Part shown: piece by piece, positions 54,286 to 62,851 of the stretch
How positions within the stretch are numbered: the first letter of the stretch is position 1
Layout of the letters: every line of letters begins with the position of its first letter
Made by a program: the position numbers and the translations under genes
Origin: Halioglobus sp.
Lineage (GTDB): Bacteria > Pseudomonadota > Gammaproteobacteria > Pseudomonadales > Halieaceae
Length of the DNA: 64,000 bases
NCBI GenBank assembly: GCA_020443425.1
Contig: JAGRIE010000001.1
Span: 244,551-308,550 of the forward strand
Direction: 5' to 3'
The notes under the pieces: generated by a model
Database searches by the model: none
What the model saw: only the letters and a program-made list of their open reading frames with translations
Told to the model about the DNA's origin: nothing

Positions 54286-54452
54286 ATTGGGATTCCTCGT
54301 TTGGGTGATTCTGCAGTGCCGGGTGGCAGCCGCCAAGGATACCCAAGGGGACAGTGCCTGAGCAAGTACAGCGGGGCTGATCCGCTGGCCCTGGTCTGCG
54401 TATAACCCGCTATTTAACAGGTTGTCTAATACGCCCTGAACCATTAAAATTC

Positions 54453-54474
54453 GCGGTTTGAATGATTAAACCGC
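54453..54474. promoter_or_regulatory. Dyad upstream of the ethylmalonyl-CoA operon
   Basis: Perfect 7-bp arms GCGGTTT (54453-54459) and AAACCGC (54468-54474) separated by 8 bp, 67 bp before the mcd start, in the 256-bp divergent gap between the CoA-lyase gene and mcd. A regulator site is likely; its owner is unknown. Confidence 0.5.
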
Positions 54475-54541
54475 TACAGGCGTTGCGGGTTCCCGCGATA
54501 TCCCGTTCCGGCACATTTAATACCACAGAGTAGGATCAATC

Positions 54542-56239
54542 ATGTCAGACGTTTCCCTGAATGACGGGCAGCAGCTCGAGCACGCCGTTGCTGTGCTAGC
54601 TGCCGCAACTCAACTCATCGACCGGTCACTGTCCGCGCTCAAGGCGCGGACGGCCCAGGACGGGCGCGTGCTGCCGGCGCGGCTGGACGAACACCAGCTG
54701 GCCTGCGTTGACCTGTCGGTCAGCTGGTCCGAGTGCACGGCCGCGAAGTTCCTGCTCGCACATGCCCAACGGCTGATCGCCGAATCCTCCGCGAGCAACA
54801 CTTTCACCACGCAATTGGCCACACTGTTCTGCGCCGATGCCGTCACCAACACCGTGAATCGCCTGCGCACCCGGCCGGCAGATTTCGGGCTCTCGCTGGC
54901 GGATATCAGCGCCATCGAGGCGGACGCCGCCACCGCCGGCTTCCTGCAACAGCAACTCGCGGCCCAGAACATCGCCGCCATTGGCCAGATGGTGCTGGAG
55001 CGCGACGGCGACCTCGGGCCCGACCTGCTGAGCGAACACCACACGATGATGCGCGACACCTTCCGCCGCTTCGCAGACGACGTGGTCGCACCGCTGGCGG
55101 AGGAAATCCACCGCCAGGACCTGATCATCCCCGACGAGATACTCGAACCGCTGAAAGAGATGGGCATGTTCGGGCTCTCCATACCCGCCAGTTACGGTGG
55201 CCTGCAGGAGGACGATCAAGAGGACACACTCGGGATGATCGTGGTCACAGAGGAGTTATCGCGCGGCTCGCTGGGCGCCGCCGGCAGCCTGATCACGCGG
55301 CCTGAAATCCTCTCCCGGGCCCTGCTCAAAGGCGGTACTGAAGAGCAGAAACAGCACTGGCTGCCGCAGATCGCCGTCGGCGAACCACTGTGCGCAGTGG
55401 CCGTGACCGAGCCCAATTACGGCTCCGATGTCGCCGGGGTGCGCCTGCGGGCCACGCCTACCGAAGGCGGCTGGCTGCTGAACGGCGCCAAAACCTGGTG
55501 TACCTTCGGCGGCAAGGCTGGCCTGCTGCTGGTACTGGCGCGCACCAGTGCCGACATGGAGCTGGGCCACCGCGGCCTGTCCATGTTCCTGGTCGAGAAA
55601 CCCTCCAGCGACGGGCATGATTTCGAGGTGACCCCCGAGGCCGGCGGTAAACTGACGGGCCGCGCGATCGCCACCATGGGCTATCGCGGTATGCATTCAT
55701 TCGAGCTGTTCTTTGACGACTTCTTCGTGCCGGCGGAGAACATGCTGGGCGACGCCGACGGCGAGGGCAAAGGCTTCTACTACGCGATGGCGGGGTTCGC
55801 GGGCGGACGTATCCAGACAGCCGCTCGGGCTGTCGGCGTGATGCGGGCGGCATTTGAGAAAGCGATCTCCTACGCCAAGGACCGCGTGGTGTTCGCACAG
55901 CCGATCGCGCAGTACCAGCTGACCCAGGTCAAACTGGCGCGCATGGCGGCCCTGCTGCTGGCCTGCCGGCAGATCACCTACGATGTAGCGGAACTGATGG
56001 ATACCGGTGCCGGTGATATGGAGGCCAGTGCCGCGAAAATATTTGCCAGTAAAACCGCTGAATGGCTGACGCGCGAAGCGCTGCAAATTCACGGCGGCAT
56101 GGGCTATGCTGAGGAGACGCCGGTGAGCCGCTACTTTGCGGATGCGCGCGTGCTGTCTATTTTTGAAGGTGCGGAGGAAACACTGGCCCTCAAGGTGATC
56201 GCCAGGTCCCTGGTCGAGAACGCGGGAGGCGCTGCCTGA
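54542..56239 (+). CDS. mcd: (2S)-Methylsuccinyl-CoA dehydrogenase
   Basis: A 565-residue acyl-CoA dehydrogenase that oxidises methylsuccinyl-CoA to mesaconyl-CoA in the ethylmalonyl-CoA pathway. Unlike ordinary dehydrogenases (about 385) it has an N-terminal helical extension of about 160 residues, the mark of Mcd. The core follows with SIPASYGGLQEDD, VTEPNYGSDVAGVRLRA, NGAKTWCTFGGKAGLL, LQIHGGMGYAEETPVSRYF and SIFEGAEETL, where the last Glu fits the catalytic base. AGGATCAATC precedes the ATG. First gene of a five-gene run with a MaoC hydratase, the mutase, MeaB and the lyase, which supports the specific call. Confidence 0.88.
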   Translation: MSDVSLNDGQQLEHAVAVLAAATQLIDRSLSALKARTAQDGRVLPARLDEHQLACVDLSVSWSECTAAKFLLAHAQRLIAESSASNTFTTQLATLFCADAVTNTVNRLRTRPADFGLSLADISAIEADAATAGFLQQQLAAQNIAAIGQMVLERDGDLGPDLLSEHHTMMRDTFRRFADDVVAPLAEEIHRQDLIIPDEILEPLKEMGMFGLSIPASYGGLQEDDQEDTLGMIVVTEELSRGSLGAAGSLITRPEILSRALLKGGTEEQKQHWLPQIAVGEPLCAVAVTEPNYGSDVAGVRLRATPTEGGWLLNGAKTWCTFGGKAGLLLVLARTSADMELGHRGLSMFLVEKPSSDGHDFEVTPEAGGKLTGRAIATMGYRGMHSFELFFDDFFVPAENMLGDADGEGKGFYYAMAGFAGGRIQTAARAVGVMRAAFEKAISYAKDRVVFAQPIAQYQLTQVKLARMAALLLACRQITYDVAELMDTGAGDMEASAAKIFASKTAEWLTREALQIHGGMGYAEETPVSRYFADARVLSIFEGAEETLALKVIARSLVENAGGAA

Positions 56240-56241
56240 CG

Positions 56242-57414
56242 ATGAGTATTTCACTGCCACTGTCACCCCAGGCCGAGATATCCGCCGATATTCCCGTCGA
56301 CGTCGACAAGGCGCGCCACCCGCAATACGGGCGCTATCTCGATGAACTGGAACCCGGGCAGGTGTTTGAACACCCGCGCGGCTTCACCTTCACCGCCAGC
56401 AATATGCTGGACTTCGCACGCACCTTCATGCAGGCCAATCCGCTGTACCTGAATGCGCAGTACGCGCGGGCGCACGGCTTTGCAGACCTGCTCGCCAGCC
56501 CACAGATGGTGTTCAACGTGACGCTGTCACTGGGTGTGCAGAACGACTCGGAAAAAGCCATCGCCAACCTCGGCTACTACCAGGTACAGTTTCTGCGTCC
56601 GGTCTACCCCGGCGACACCGTGCGCAGTTTCACCAAAGTGCTTGAGCGCAGGGACCGGGGGCCCGACAAACCGGGTATCACCCGTATCCGCACTGTCGGG
56701 GTGAACCAGCACAATGCCGTGGTGCTGCAATACGAGCGCAAGATCCTGGTCGGCTGGCGCGGCGACCGCCCCGCCACCACCCCGGCACCGGAGGTCACCG
56801 TCGATTTTCCGGGCGAGGAGGCACCGGTGCTGGAACTGCCGCTGACGGCGGCACCTGCCGGCGCCGGACTGACCGGGCCCAATACCTACTTTGAAGACTT
56901 TACGCCCGGCGATATTATCGTGCACGCCAACGGCCGCACCATCACTGACGAGCATATGGCGCTGACCTATATGGTGGGCAACAGCCATCCCCTGCACTTC
57001 GACCGCCTCTTCTCCAGCTCGCTGTCGGGCAAAATGAGCGGCGAGCCCATCGTGTACGGCGGACTGGTGTTCGCGTGGCTGGACGGACTGGCCAGCCGCG
57101 ATGTCAGCGAACACGCGGTGTGGGAGCTCGGCTTTACCGAGGGCTATCACACACAGCCGGCATTTGCCGGCGATACCATAGGCGCATTGTCGCGCGTGCT
57201 GTCGACAGAGCCACTGGCGGACTGTGATGACTACGGCGTGCTCACACTGCAACTGGTTGGCGTGAAGAATATTCGCGCCGCAGCGGCACTGGAAGCCCAC
57301 GGCGCCGACCTGTTCGTCAAGGAAGATAGCAAACGCGCAGTCGGCAAAGAAAAAATCGCCGACAAGATTTTCGAAATTGAGCGGCGCCTGCTGGTCAAGC
57401 GCCGCCCCCGCTGA
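56242..57414 (+). CDS. mch: MaoC-like double-hotdog hydratase, probable mesaconyl-CoA hydratase
   Basis: A 390-residue protein with two hotdog domains (about 25-170 and 205-345). The second carries the hydratase-type pattern in DEHMALTYMVGNSHPLHFD, with Asp and His in the usual R-hydratase places, then YGGLVFAWLDGLASRD. In the pathway the enzyme hydrates mesaconyl-CoA to beta-methylmalyl-CoA. It is longer than the about 345-residue Rhodobacter Mch, with an N-terminal leader and a C-terminal basic tail. Starts 2 bp after mcd, ends 11 bp before the mutase gene. The assignment leans on this position between mcd and ecm. Confidence 0.8.
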   Translation: MSISLPLSPQAEISADIPVDVDKARHPQYGRYLDELEPGQVFEHPRGFTFTASNMLDFARTFMQANPLYLNAQYARAHGFADLLASPQMVFNVTLSLGVQNDSEKAIANLGYYQVQFLRPVYPGDTVRSFTKVLERRDRGPDKPGITRIRTVGVNQHNAVVLQYERKILVGWRGDRPATTPAPEVTVDFPGEEAPVLELPLTAAPAGAGLTGPNTYFEDFTPGDIIVHANGRTITDEHMALTYMVGNSHPLHFDRLFSSSLSGKMSGEPIVYGGLVFAWLDGLASRDVSEHAVWELGFTEGYHTQPAFAGDTIGALSRVLSTEPLADCDDYGVLTLQLVGVKNIRAAAALEAHGADLFVKEDSKRAVGKEKIADKIFEIERRLLVKRRPR

Positions 57415-57425
57415 GGAGTCTCACT

Positions 57426-59426
57426 GTGAGTCAGGACACTGAAAAACGCGATCGCCCCTGGTTGATGCGCACCTACTCCGGGCACTCCTCGGCCAAGGCC
57501 TCCAACGAGCTCTACCGCACCAACCTGAGCCGGGGGCAGACCGGGCTGTCAGTCGCTTTCGACCTCCCGACACAGACCGGCTACGACTCCGATCACCCGC
57601 TGGCGCGCGGTGAGGTCGGCAAGGTCGGTGTACCGATCAACCACATCGGTGACATGGAGGCGCTGTTCGACCAGATCCCACTGGGACAGATGAACACCTC
57701 CATGACGATCAATGCGACTGCGCCCTGGCTGCTGGCTCTGTACGTCGCGGTGGCCGAGCGCCAGGGAGTCGACCCCGCGCAGTTACAGGGCACCACGCAG
57801 AACGATGTGCTGAAGGAATACCTGTCCCGCGGCACCTATATTTTCCCGCCCGCGCCGTCGGTACGCCTGACCACGGACCTGATCGCCTACACCGTGCAGA
57901 ATATTCCCAAGTGGAACCCGACGAATATCTGCAGCTACCACCTGCAGGAGGCCGGTGCCACGCCCACCCAGGAACTGGCCTACGCCCTGTCCACGGCCAC
58001 CGCCATCCTCGATGCGGTGCAGGCCAGCGGCCAGATTCCGCCCGATCGCTTCACCGATGTCGTCGGGCGCATCTCGTTCTTCGTCAACGCCGGCATCCGC
58101 TTTGTCGAGGAGACCTGCAAGCTGCGCGCGTTCGGCCGTATGTGGGACACACTCACGCGCGAGCGCTACGGGGTCACTGACGAGAAGCAGCGCCGCTTCC
58201 GCTACGGCGTACAGGTCAACTCACTGGGCCTGACCGAGTCGCAACCGGAGAACAACGTACAGCGTATCGTGCTGGAAATGTTGTCGGTGACACTGTCGAA
58301 AAATGCCCGCGCCCGCGCCATACAGTTGCCGGCGTGGAACGAGGCGCTGGGACTTCCCCGCCCCTGGGACCAGCAGTGGGCCCTGCGTATGCAACAGGTG
58401 CTGGCGCTGGAAACGGACCTGCTCGAATACGGCGACCTGCTCGATGGTTCCCCCGTGGTGGAGGCCAAAGTGCAGGCGCTGATCGACGGTGCCCACGAGG
58501 AGATGGCGCGGGTCGAGGCGCACGGCGGCATGGTGGCCTGCATTGACAACGGCTACGTGAAGCGCGAACTGGTGCAGAGCCACACCCGCCGCATGCGCAG
58601 TATCGAGAGCGGCGACCTGAAGATCGTCGGCGTCAACTGCTACCAGGAATCCGCCGAATCACCGCTAACGGCCGGTGAGGAGTCTGGCATCATGCGGGTC
58701 GACGAGCGCGCGGAGCGCGACCAGATCGCCTCGCTGCAGGCATTCCGCGACACCCGCGACAACAGCCAGGTGCAGCAGGCCCTGCAGGCCCTGCGCGACG
58801 CCGCATCCGATGGCAGCAACATCATGCCACCCTCCATCCAGTGCGCGCGAGTCGGCGTCACTACCGGCGAGTGGAGCGAGGTCCTGCGCGAGGTGTTCGG
58901 GGAGTACCGGGCGCCTACCGGTATCGATATCAGCCCGGTGGAGGGCAGCGATTCCGACGCCCTCGAAGGCGTGCGCAACCGGGTCCGCAGAACCGGTGAA
59001 GAACTCGGCCGCCCACTGCGCTTGCTGATCGGCAAGCCCGGTCTCGACGGCCACAGCAACGGCGCCGAACAGATCGCCGTGAAAGGCCGCGATGCGGGCT
59101 TTGAAATTGTCTATGAGGGCATACGCCTCACGCCGGCGCAAATCGCGCGCGCGGCCCAGGAGGAAGGTGTCCACCTGATCGGGCTCTCGGTGCTGTCCGG
59201 CAGCCATCTCGAACTGGTTGAGGATATCAACAGGGAACTGGACAGGATCGGCGCCACCGGCATACCACTGGTGATCGGCGGTATCATTCCCGAAGAGGAT
59301 GCCAGGCAGCTGCAGCAGCAGGGCTTGAAAGCCGTGTTCACACCCAAGGATGTGGATATGAACACCATCATGAATACGATGGTCACCATCATTCGCGAGG
59401 CCAATGGCCTGGAGCCTGCGGCCTGA
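57426..59426 (+). CDS. ecm: Ethylmalonyl-CoA mutase
   Basis: A 666-residue adenosylcobalamin-dependent mutase converting ethylmalonyl-CoA to methylsuccinyl-CoA. The N-terminal TIM barrel opens RPWLMRTYSGHSSAKASNEL and includes GLSVAFDLPTQTGYDSDHP, GQMNTSMTINATAPWLLALY and IPKWNPTNICSYHLQEAGAT. The C-terminal B12 domain has the DxHxxG motif in LIGKPGLDGHSNGAEQIAV. It is shorter than methylmalonyl-CoA mutase (about 715), and its opening and size match the Ecm branch. GTG start after GAGGAGTCTCACT. Flanked by mch and its own MeaB. Confidence 0.92.
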   Translation: MSQDTEKRDRPWLMRTYSGHSSAKASNELYRTNLSRGQTGLSVAFDLPTQTGYDSDHPLARGEVGKVGVPINHIGDMEALFDQIPLGQMNTSMTINATAPWLLALYVAVAERQGVDPAQLQGTTQNDVLKEYLSRGTYIFPPAPSVRLTTDLIAYTVQNIPKWNPTNICSYHLQEAGATPTQELAYALSTATAILDAVQASGQIPPDRFTDVVGRISFFVNAGIRFVEETCKLRAFGRMWDTLTRERYGVTDEKQRRFRYGVQVNSLGLTESQPENNVQRIVLEMLSVTLSKNARARAIQLPAWNEALGLPRPWDQQWALRMQQVLALETDLLEYGDLLDGSPVVEAKVQALIDGAHEEMARVEAHGGMVACIDNGYVKRELVQSHTRRMRSIESGDLKIVGVNCYQESAESPLTAGEESGIMRVDERAERDQIASLQAFRDTRDNSQVQQALQALRDAASDGSNIMPPSIQCARVGVTTGEWSEVLREVFGEYRAPTGIDISPVEGSDSDALEGVRNRVRRTGEELGRPLRLLIGKPGLDGHSNGAEQIAVKGRDAGFEIVYEGIRLTPAQIARAAQEEGVHLIGLSVLSGSHLELVEDINRELDRIGATGIPLVIGGIIPEEDARQLQQQGLKAVFTPKDVDMNTIMNTMVTIIREANGLEPAA

Positions 59427-59437
59427 ATTGCGGCGCA

Positions 59438-60433
59438 ATGAACGCACCCGACACTGACAGCACGGCCGCACTCGCCGCTGCCATTGCCGCCGCCGACCGC
59501 GCCGCGATCGCACAGGCATTGAACCTGCTGGATGACAGGCGCCCCGTCGCACGGGAGCAGGCGGCGGCGTTGCTGGGCCTTCTGCAGCGCGACCAGGACC
59601 GAGCCGGCGGTCACCTGATCGGCATTACCGGCCCGCCCGGCGCCGGCAAATCCACATTGAGTGCCGCGCTGATACGTGTGTGGCGGCGCCGCGGTTTACG
59701 CGTTGCGGTGCTGGCGGTGGATCCATCCAGCCCGCTCAGCGGCGGCGCCCTGCTCGGTGATCGCCTGCGGATGCAGACCAGCGCGGAGGACGACGGTGTA
59801 TTCGTCCGCTCGCTGTCCAACCGCGGCCAGTTCGGCGGCTTGAGCGCCGAGGTCTGGCCGATGAGCGTCGTGATGCTCGCCGGTTTTGACATCGTGCTGA
59901 TCGAGACTGTCGGTGTCGGACAGCGCGAGGTGGATGTCTCGCGCCTGTGTGACACCACCTGTTACGTGGCGCAACCCGGTTCCGGCGACAGTGTGCAGTT
60001 CCTGAAAGCCGGTATTCTCGAGGTGCCGCATATCCTGGTGGTCAACAAGGCGGATATGGGCGCCGTCGCCACCCGCACCCTGTCAGAACTCAGTTCCGCG
60101 CTCAAACGCACCCATCCCGACGGCGACTGGCAGGTGCCAGTACTGGCCACCAGCGCCGCCAGTGATGATGGCGTCGAAGCACTGGCCGACGCCCTGGAAC
60201 AGCACTACCAGTTGCTGCTGTCACAGCAGCGGCTGTCGCAGCGACGCAGGCACTACCAGTCCTACTGGCTGCACAAGCGGCTGCTGGAGGAATTCGGCAG
60301 CTTCGGTATAGAACGACTCGGCGGCGAACAGCAGTTGCTCGCGCAGATAGAGTCACAGCCGATGAACCTGTACCACCAGTACCAGACGCTGCGCCAGCGC
60401 CTGTATACTGCTTTCCATGACATCAACAGTTAA
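59438..60433 (+). CDS. meaB: MeaB/ArgK-family GTPase, ethylmalonyl-CoA mutase chaperone
   Basis: A 331-residue G3E-type GTPase that protects and reloads B12-dependent mutases. Walker A GPPGAGKS at 65-72, the switch segment [21 protein letters not shown], Walker B region IVLIETVGVGQREVDV, and NKAD as guanine specificity motif. It lies 11 bp after ecm, so it probably serves that enzyme. A second, quite different MeaB gene sits beside the methylmalonyl-CoA mutase on the other strand (61857-62816). Confidence 0.92.
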   Translation: MNAPDTDSTAALAAAIAAADRAAIAQALNLLDDRRPVAREQAAALLGLLQRDQDRAGGHLIGITGPPGAGKSTLSAALIRVWRRRGLRVAVLAVDPSSPLSGGALLGDRLRMQTSAEDDGVFVRSLSNRGQFGGLSAEVWPMSVVMLAGFDIVLIETVGVGQREVDVSRLCDTTCYVAQPGSGDSVQFLKAGILEVPHILVVNKADMGAVATRTLSELSSALKRTHPDGDWQVPVLATSAASDDGVEALADALEQHYQLLLSQQRLSQRRRHYQSYWLHKRLLEEFGSFGIERLGGEQQLLAQIESQPMNLYHQYQTLRQRLYTAFHDINS

Positions 60434-60454
60434 GCCGCTCCTTCGGAGGTAAAC

Positions 60455-61504
60455 ATGCGCAGTCCCCGTGATTTTTTTCGTCCCCTCGCCCTCGGTGCTC
60501 CCCAGCCGGTGCACGATATTCCGGTGCGTCCCTCGCGCATGATCCACTTCTTCGATCCCAGCAATCCCAAAATGGTGGAAAAAGCACCGGGGATCGCCAA
60601 GCGGGTTGATATCCTGCTGGGCAACCTGGAGGACGCAATCGCCATCGACAACAAGGAGGCGGCACGCGAAGGCTTTATCAAAATCGCGCAGGACAACGAC
60701 TTCGGTGACACCCAGCTGTGGACCCGCATCAACAGCCTCGACAGCCCGTGGTTCCTCGATGATATTACGCGAATCGTCACCGAGGCTGGCGACAAGGTCG
60801 ATGTGATCATGCTGCCGAAAATCCAGGGCGCATGGGATATCCATTTCGTCGACCAGCTGCTGGCCCAACTGGAGGCGCGCGCGGGGTTGAAAAAACCGAT
60901 TCTGCTGCACTGCCTGCTGGAGACGGCACTCGGGGTGGCAAATGTGGAAGAGATCGCCAACGCCAGTCCCCGCATCCAGGGCATGAGTCTCGGGCCGGCC
61001 GACCTGGCTGCATCGCGGCGCATGAAAACCACTCGCATCGGCGGCGGCCACCCCGGCTATGTGGTCCGCGATGATCCGGATGAAAGCAACCCGGACGCCC
61101 CGCGCGCCACCCACCAGCAGGATTTGTGGCACTACACCATGGGCCGCATGGTAGACGCCTGTGTCGCAGTCGGCGCCCTGCCCTTCTACGGTCCTTTCGG
61201 CGCGATCGACGATCCCGTGGCCTGTGAAGACCAGTTCCGCAATGCCTTCCTGATGGGCTGCGTCGGGGCCTGGTCACTGCATCCCAGCCAGATAGACATC
61301 GCCAAAAAGGTGTTCAGCCCACCGCCCGCCGAGGTGGTGTGGGCCAAGCGTGTACTGGACGCCCTGCCCGACGGCAGCGGCGCGGTGATGGTAGACGGCA
61401 AAATGCAGGACGATGCCTCGTGGAAACAGTGCAAGGTGATGGTCGACCTCGCGCGCCTGATCTCCGAGAAGGACCCGGAGCTGAAAGCCCAGTACGGTTT
61501 CTGA
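60455..61504 (+). CDS. mcl1: L-Malyl-CoA/beta-methylmalyl-CoA lyase (Mcl1-like)
   Basis: A 349-residue CitE-superfamily lyase that splits beta-methylmalyl-CoA to glyoxylate and propionyl-CoA, and can also act on malyl-CoA. Features: [39 protein letters not shown] with the acidic metal-site residues, [20 protein letters not shown] and [14 protein letters not shown], closing with [24 protein letters not shown] precedes the ATG. Last gene of the mcd-mch-ecm-meaB-mcl1 run, 21 bp after meaB. It is about 30 residues longer than the Rhodobacter enzyme (318). Confidence 0.88.
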   Translation: MRSPRDFFRPLALGAPQPVHDIPVRPSRMIHFFDPSNPKMVEKAPGIAKRVDILLGNLEDAIAIDNKEAAREGFIKIAQDNDFGDTQLWTRINSLDSPWFLDDITRIVTEAGDKVDVIMLPKIQGAWDIHFVDQLLAQLEARAGLKKPILLHCLLETALGVANVEEIANASPRIQGMSLGPADLAASRRMKTTRIGGGHPGYVVRDDPDESNPDAPRATHQQDLWHYTMGRMVDACVAVGALPFYGPFGAIDDPVACEDQFRNAFLMGCVGAWSLHPSQIDIAKKVFSPPPAEVVWAKRVLDALPDGSGAVMVDGKMQDDASWKQCKVMVDLARLISEKDPELKAQYGF

Positions 61505-61525
61505 GTGGGCGGCCTGATGCCGGGG

Positions 61526-61843
61526 CTAGTCCTCCAGCATCAGGCCCAGTTCATTGCCCTGGTATATCACAGGGTAGAGACGCAGGCCGCGGCACCGCTC
61601 TTCGGTGGCGTGCAGCAGGCGGCCATCGGCGAGGGAGAACTCGTACTGGTGCAGTGGGCAGCGCAGCACACCCCCATCGATATCAGCCGTACCCAGGGGA
61701 TGTGAGCGGTGCGGACAGTTCGCCTCAAGCAGGTGCACCTCACCCTGGCGCTGCGTCAACAGCAGCTGCAGGTTATCGATCTTGAATTGTCGCGAGTAGC
61801 CGTCACGCAGGTTGATCAGCTTTTCGAGCGGTTGAAAGCGCAT
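61526..61843 (-). CDS. Small Rieske-type [2Fe-2S] protein
   Basis: A 105-residue Rieske ferredoxin. Iron ligands Cys43 and His45 (CPHRSHPL) and Cys62 and His65 (CPLHQYEFS) are complete, with the expected spacing. No signal peptide, so cytosolic. ATG 61843 is preferred to a start within meaB because the fold begins here. Third gene, 13 bp after meaB, of a mutase-meaB-Rieske run, and tail-to-tail with mcl1. It could serve an oxygenase or repair step; its partner is not in the window. Confidence 0.82.
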   Translation of the reverse strand: MRFQPLEKLINLRDGYSRQFKIDNLQLLLTQRQGEVHLLEANCPHRSHPLGTADIDGGVLRCPLHQYEFSLADGRLLHATEERCRGLRLYPVIYQGNELGLMLED

Positions 61844-61856
61844 GGTGGCGACCGTG

Positions 61857-62816
61857 TTACAGATGTTCCATGATTTGTTTGACCGCGGCAAAGGCTGTGA
61901 TCTCCTGGCGTTCTACCGCGCGCTCAAGATCCGGCAGCAGTGACTTCACGGTGGCATTCTGCGACAGCTTCAGCAACAGCATCTCGTTCAGCAGCTGGCG
62001 CATCCAGTCCAGATTCTGCTGGTTGCGTTTGCTGATGAACGCATTGCACGCCAGCGCCTCGTAGTAGTACTCCAGCAACATCGCCCAAACGGCGTCGATA
62101 TTGTGCGAGGTCAGTGCGGAACAGGTCATCACCCGCGGCGTCCAGAAGCTGTTGTGGCGCAGCAGGCTCATGGCGCTGGTGTACTGGCGCTGTGTCATGC
62201 CGGCGAGTTTTTCGCTGTCGCCGTCCGCCTTGTTGATCACCAGCGCATCCGCCAGCTCCATAATGCCTTTCTTGATCCCCTGTAACTCGTCACCGCCGCC
62301 CGGCAGCATGAGGACCATGAAGAAATCGACCATACCGGCGACCTGGTACTCGGACTGCCCGACACCGACAGTCTCGACCAGGATGACATCGTAGCCGGCG
62401 GCTTCACAGAGCAGCATGGTTTCGCGCGTTTTCTGCGCGACACCACCGAGCGCGCCTGCCGCCGGCGTCGGCCGTATAAAGGCCTCCTCGCGCCGCGAGA
62501 GTTCCTCCATCCGCGTCTTGTCGCCCAGTATGGAGCCGCCGGCAATCGGCGAGCTGGGATCGACCGCGAGCACGGCAACGCGCTTGCCCTGCTCGATCAG
62601 GTAGAGGCCAAACGCCTCGATAAAGGTGGACTTGCCGACCCCCGGCACGCCGGTGATACCGACACGGATGCTGTTGCCGCTGTGCGGCAACACCTCCTCG
62701 AGGATGGTTTGCGCCTGCTCCCGGTGCGCGTCAAGCGAACTCTCGATCACCGTGATGGCCTTGGCGAGGGCGCGGCGGTTGCCGCCCAGCAGTTGCTGCA
62801 GGTCGAACTGGCTCAT
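61857..62816 (-). CDS. meaB2: MeaB-family GTPase, methylmalonyl-CoA mutase chaperone
   Basis: A 319-residue G3E GTPase. Walker A GVPGVGKS at 56-63, [21 protein letters not shown] switch region (in part), [20 protein letters not shown], and the NKADG specificity motif. It is 35 bp downstream of the mutase fragment and differs clearly from the plus-strand meaB, as expected for separate chaperones of the two mutases. The gene symbol only marks it as the second copy. Confidence 0.92.
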   Translation of the reverse strand: MSQFDLQQLLGGNRRALAKAITVIESSLDAHREQAQTILEEVLPHSGNSIRVGITGVPGVGKSTFIEAFGLYLIEQGKRVAVLAVDPSSPIAGGSILGDKTRMEELSRREEAFIRPTPAAGALGGVAQKTRETMLLCEAAGYDVILVETVGVGQSEYQVAGMVDFFMVLMLPGGGDELQGIKKGIMELADALVINKADGDSEKLAGMTQRQYTSAMSLLRHNSFWTPRVMTCSALTSHNIDAVWAMLLEYYYEALACNAFISKRNQQNLDWMRQLLNEMLLLKLSQNATVKSLLPDLERAVERQEITAFAAVKQIMEHL

Positions 62817-62851
62817 GTCACGTTAACCGTGTTGCGGACGTGGTGGCATGC

